A stretch of DNA of 10,548 bases. Source: an uncultured Eubacteriales bacterium. GTDB lineage: Bacteria; Bacillota; Clostridia; Monoglobales; UMGS1388. The stretch is taken from positions 1 through 10,548 of the forward strand of contig URVP01000037.1 in the NCBI GenBank assembly GCA_900551345.1, in the 5' to 3' direction. Within the stretch, counting starts at the first letter, position 1. Each line of letters begins with the position of its first letter. Both the position numbers and the translations under genes were made by a program. The notes below the pieces were generated by a model. The model saw only the letters and a list, made by a program, of their open reading frames with translations, had not been told where the DNA came from and made no database searches. Positions 7,850 to 10,548 of this stretch are shown one piece after another.

Positions 7850-8608
7850 ATGAAACAGCATAAAAATAAAATTATTGCCGCAGTATTAATAGTTTTAGTT
7901 CTGGCGTTTACCTATTGGTGGGGAGGAAATTCGGCAGGACTGCACGGCTGGAAAGTAACCCGCACCGAAACGGCAGAGAAAACCTCTGCACATGATAAAA
8001 ACTCAGTTCAAAAAAAAGAACTGTCTGCCGAGGAAAAAATTGAGCTTGCACAGCAGATAGCAGATGAGCAAGAAGAAAAAGAGAATGTAACCGGTCAGAA
8101 TAAAGAATCAAATCCGCCGGAAACGACAGCTGCACAAAGCGAAACGCCTGCTCAGGACAAGCAGCAAAGCGAATCTAAGCAGTCTGCTGTAGAAAACACC
8201 TGCACAATATCCATAAGGTGCGATACCATACTTAATAATTTGGACTATCTAAATCCTGAAAAGCAGGGAATAGTTCCGGCAAACGGTATTATACTTGCTG
8301 AAACCGACACTCAGTTTTCAGAAGGTGACAGTGTATTTGACCTTCTTCTTAAAACAACCCGGGAAAATAAAATACATATGGAATATATGAGTACCCCCGT
8401 ATACAACAGTACATATATTGAAGGCATTGCCAACCTGTATGAATTTGACTGCGGAGAGCTTTCAGGGTGGATGTATCGTGTAAACGGTGAATTCCCCAAC
8501 TATGGGTGTTCTCTGTATACTCTAAAAAGCGGAGACAAGGTAGAATGGATTTATACATGCGATTTAGGCGTTGATATAGGCGGTTTTAATGCATCGTTAA
8601 ACAATTAA
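7850..8608 (+). CDS. Membrane-anchored transcobalamin-like beta-domain (DUF4430) protein
   Basis: This 252-residue protein has a single N-terminal membrane helix at about 8-23. A charged, Gln/Glu/Lys/Ser-rich linker (about 40-115) should span or enter the wall, and a DUF4430 domain occupies about 117-244. The domain aligns by eye with the C-terminal part of animal transcobalamin. GDSVFDLLLKT (159-169) matches the GSTVEDVLKKA element. GWMYRVNGEFPNYG (206-219) matches the Trp-containing strand. LKSGDKVEWIY (225-235) matches the KDGETIELR strand. It ends with DLGVDIGG (238-245), the same tail as in the SLH protein upstream. It starts 19 bases after the toroid gene, with AAAGGA 9 bases before ATG. 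The adjacency puts separate alpha- and beta-like halves side by side, immediately before the ECF genes. The role inferred is a membrane-proximal corrinoid receptor passing substrate to the transporter. The domain call is strong; the ligand is not shown. Confidence 0.87.
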   Translation: MKQHKNKIIAAVLIVLVLAFTYWWGGNSAGLHGWKVTRTETAEKTSAHDKNSVQKKELSAEEKIELAQQIADEQEEKENVTGQNKESNPPETTAAQSETPAQDKQQSESKQSAVENTCTISIRCDTILNNLDYLNPEKQGIVPANGIILAETDTQFSEGDSVFDLLLKTTRENKIHMEYMSTPVYNSTYIEGIANLYEFDCGELSGWMYRVNGEFPNYGCSLYTLKSGDKVEWIYTCDLGVDIGGFNASLNN

Positions 8609-8611
8609 TGC

Positions 8612-8620
8612 AAAGAAAGG
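8612..8620 (+). promoter_or_regulatory. Ribosome binding site that sets the ecfT start at 8630
   Basis: The run AAAGAAAGG ends at 8620, directly against an in-frame GTG at 8621 and 9 bases before an ATG at 8630. Proper spacing favours the ATG and rules out the GTG, shortening the protein from 298 to 295 residues. Confidence 0.75.
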
Positions 8621-8629
8621 GTGAATAAA

Positions 8630-9517
8630 ATGAACATTTTTAAGGCATATCATCCGGTTGTGAATTTTTTATATTTTACCCTGATGATAGCCTTTTCCAT
8701 GTTTTTTATGAACCCGATATGTCTTGTTATTTCCCTTTTTTGCAGTTTTGCTTATTCTATCGTCCTAAACGGAATAAAAGCGGTTAAGTTCAATTTTCTA
8801 TACATGATACCTGTGCTGCTTGCAGCTTCTCTTATTAATCCGGCATTCAGTCATCGAGGTGTTACCATACTTACATACCTGCCAAGCGGAAATCCTCTTA
8901 CTTTGGAATCAATATATTTCGGATTTGGAACGGGAGCCATGCTTGCGGCAGTTATATGCTGGTTTTCATGCTACAACGCAGTTATGACAAGTGATAAATT
9001 TATTTATCTGTTTGGGAAAGTTATTCCTTCTCTTTCTTTGGTTCTGTCAATGGTTCTTCGCTTTGTACCGAAATTCAAAGCACAGGCGAAAATTATTGCA
9101 AATGCACAGCGGGCGGCAGGTGCGGATATAAGCAGCGGAAGCATTATCCAAAGAGGGAAAAGCGGAGTAAAAATTCTTTCAATACTTACAACATGGGCTC
9201 TTGAAAATGCCATTGAAACATCTGACAGTATGAAAAGCAGAGGGTACGGCCTTAAGGGCAGAACGGCTTTTTCAATCTATACCTTCACAAAACGGGATAT
9301 TGCAGCTTTGACCGTAATTGTAATTTTGGCAGTCTATACAGCCGCCGGATATATATCGGGCAATATCTCATTCAGCTATTATCCCTACATAAAAATGGCT
9401 GATATAAATTTTTATTCAGCAAGCATATATACCGTATACTTTGCACTTGGTATATTACCCGTGATAATCGAAGCAAAAGAGGAATTAAGATGGAAGCATT
9501 TAAAATCAAAAATCTGA
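8630..9517 (+). CDS. ecfT: ECF transporter transmembrane (T) subunit, CbiQ/EcfT family
   Basis: This 295-residue integral membrane protein is the T component of an energy-coupling factor transporter. T subunits link the two ATPase domains to the substrate-binding S protein. Hydrophobic segments lie at about 12-26, 28-47, 56-71, 98-115, 131-146, 224-242 and 262-281. The two cytosolic coupling motifs of the family are visible: NAQRAAG at 158-164, a variant of the Ala-Arg-Gly motif, and SMKSRGYGLKGRT at 200-212, matching the typical MEARGYGxxxRT pattern. These dock into the grooves of the ATPase domains. It follows the beta-domain gene by about 20 bases and overlaps the ATPase gene by 28 bases, so translation of the two subunits is probably coupled. 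In this operon, under a cobalamin riboswitch, the likely substrate is cobalamin or another corrinoid; a cobalt or precursor transporter is a weaker alternative. Confidence 0.9.
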   Translation: MNIFKAYHPVVNFLYFTLMIAFSMFFMNPICLVISLFCSFAYSIVLNGIKAVKFNFLYMIPVLLAASLINPAFSHRGVTILTYLPSGNPLTLESIYFGFGTGAMLAAVICWFSCYNAVMTSDKFIYLFGKVIPSLSLVLSMVLRFVPKFKAQAKIIANAQRAAGADISSGSIIQRGKSGVKILSILTTWALENAIETSDSMKSRGYGLKGRTAFSIYTFTKRDIAALTVIVILAVYTAAGYISGNISFSYYPYIKMADINFYSASIYTVYFALGILPVIIEAKEELRWKHLKSKI

Positions 9518-10548
9518 CTTTTACATATCCCGATAGCACTGCTCCGGCTCTTAACGGAATATGTGCAGATATTGAACAGGGACAGTTTATAACCCTTTGC
9601 GGAATGTCCGGCTGCGGAAAAACAACCCTCCTTCGTCATCTTAAGCCCTGTCTTGCACCTTTCGGCGAAAAAAGCGGAGAAATATTATTTGAAGGAAAAA
9701 ACATAAACGCTCTTGACGAAAGAACCGGAGCCGAAAAAATAGGTTATGTTCAGCAAAACCCTGACAATCAGATTGTTACGGACAAGGTTTGGCACGAACT
9801 CGCCTTCGGACTTGAAAGTCTGGGTATGTCCACATCTGAGATTCGCTCAAGAGTTGCAGAAATGGCGTCTTTTTTTGGAATACAAACATGGTTTTATAAA
9901 GATACATCGCTTCTTTCGGGCGGACAAAAACAACTGCTTAATTTAGCGTCAATTATGGTTATGCAGCCGTCTGTGCTCATACTGGACGAGCCTACAAGTC
10001 AGCTTGACCCCATAGCAGCAAGTGATTTTCTTGAAACTCTGGCAAAAATAAACCGTGAGCTTGGTACAACCGTAATTCTTTCAGAACATCGTCTGGAAGA
10101 GGCTTTCCCCATGTCTGACAGGATTATCGTTATGGAGAACGGCAAAATAATTGCAGACGCTCCTCCTCCGCAAACAGGGGAAATTCTCAAAAAAACACAT
10201 AACAATATGTTCGAGGCACTGCCAACGCCTATGAGAATTTATTATTTTGTGGACAACAATCTTAAATGCCCGGTTACGGTTCGAGACGGCAGAAAGTGGC
10301 TGGAAGAATACTCAAAAGCAACTCCTCTGAAGCAAAACTTTATTTCTCAAAAAAAAGAACCTGACCGAAGCAAAGTAGCTGCCGAGCTTAAAAATGTGTA
10401 TTTCCGTTACGAAAAGAATGGCAGTGATGTAATAAGCGACCTTTCTTTTAAAGTGCATCAGGGAGAGTTTTATGCAATTGTGGGAGGCAACGGAACAGGA
10501 AAGACCACTGCTCTGTCCATTTTGGGCGGACTTCTTACCCCATACAGC
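9490..10548 (+). CDS. ECF transporter ATPase with two fused ABC domains (partial, runs off the window)
   Basis: The 353 residues seen are open to the last base, so the 3' end is missing. Residues 1-235 are a full ABC domain with Walker A GMSGCGKTT (38-46), Q-loop VQQNPDNQ (87-94), signature LSGGQ (142-146), Walker B VLILDEP (162-168), D-loop SQLD (170-173) and switch His at 200 (SEH). The QQNPDNQIV stretch is typical of EcfA/CbiO proteins. A linker of about 60 residues follows. A second ABC domain starts near 297, with Walker A GGNGTGKTT at 332-340; its later motifs lie beyond the window. The protein is thus a tandem EcfA-EcfA' fusion giving both ATPase sites on one chain. Translation probably starts at ATG 9490, with AGAGG 7 bases upstream inside the ecfT gene. 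It energises uptake through the T subunit. The S component is not seen and may lie just downstream. Confidence 0.92.
   Translation, partial: MEAFKIKNLTFTYPDSTAPALNGICADIEQGQFITLCGMSGCGKTTLLRHLKPCLAPFGEKSGEILFEGKNINALDERTGAEKIGYVQQNPDNQIVTDKVWHELAFGLESLGMSTSEIRSRVAEMASFFGIQTWFYKDTSLLSGGQKQLLNLASIMVMQPSVLILDEPTSQLDPIAASDFLETLAKINRELGTTVILSEHRLEEAFPMSDRIIVMENGKIIADAPPPQTGEILKKTHNNMFEALPTPMRIYYFVDNNLKCPVTVRDGRKWLEEYSKATPLKQNFISQKKEPDRSKVAAELKNVYFRYEKNGSDVISDLSFKVHQGEFYAIVGGNGTGKTTALSILGGLLTPYS

Noticed and set aside
8621..8629. GTG at 8621 as the start of ecfT
   Set aside because: The only Shine-Dalgarno-like run ends at 8620, leaving no spacer; the ATG at 8630 has a normal 9-base spacing.
9746..9946. 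Plus-strand 66-codon frame inside the ATPase gene
   Set aside because: It sits in another frame of the first ABC domain, across the Q-loop to signature region, with no independent start signal.

Overview
The window looks like a stretch of low-GC Bacillota chromosome, most likely from an anaerobic Clostridia (gut-type) lineage. The reasons are AT-rich wobble positions, AGGAGG-type ribosome binding sites, near-consensus sigma-A promoters, SLH-domain cell-wall anchoring and an ECF-type vitamin transporter. Every real gene is on the + strand. No tRNA, rRNA, insertion sequence, CRISPR array or phage feature was seen.

Layout. (1) Positions 7-741 hold a free-standing mgtC/sapB-family membrane protein gene with its own consensus promoter and a TTG start. 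(2) Positions 738-1198 are a long regulatory leader: a second strong promoter whose -35 box overlaps the mgtC stop codon, a cobalamin (B12) riboswitch, and two successive intrinsic terminators. (3) Positions 1199-8608 are four closely spaced genes, all with export signals: a 1216-aa secreted multi-domain protein, a 610-aa SLH-anchored protein, a 359-aa alpha/alpha-toroid (prenyltransferase/squalene-cyclase-like fold) protein, and a 252-aa membrane-anchored protein. The first, second and fourth carry a domain resembling the C-terminal beta domain of transcobalamin and intrinsic factor (DUF4430 family). The third resembles the alpha6/alpha6 barrel that forms the other half of those animal B12 carriers. 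(4) Positions 8630-10548 encode an EcfT transmembrane subunit and, overlapping it by 28 bases, a tandem-ATPase EcfA protein that runs off the window.

Taken together, 738-10548 reads as one B12-repressible operon. The inference is a Gram-positive B12 (or corrinoid) capture-and-uptake system. Surface proteins built from the two halves of a transcobalamin/intrinsic-factor-like fold would catch the corrinoid at the wall and membrane and pass it to an ECF transporter. The riboswitch, the domain resemblances and the ECF subunits are visible in the sequence. Corrinoid binding by the secreted proteins is an inference. No ECF substrate-binding (S) subunit is visible before the window ends.
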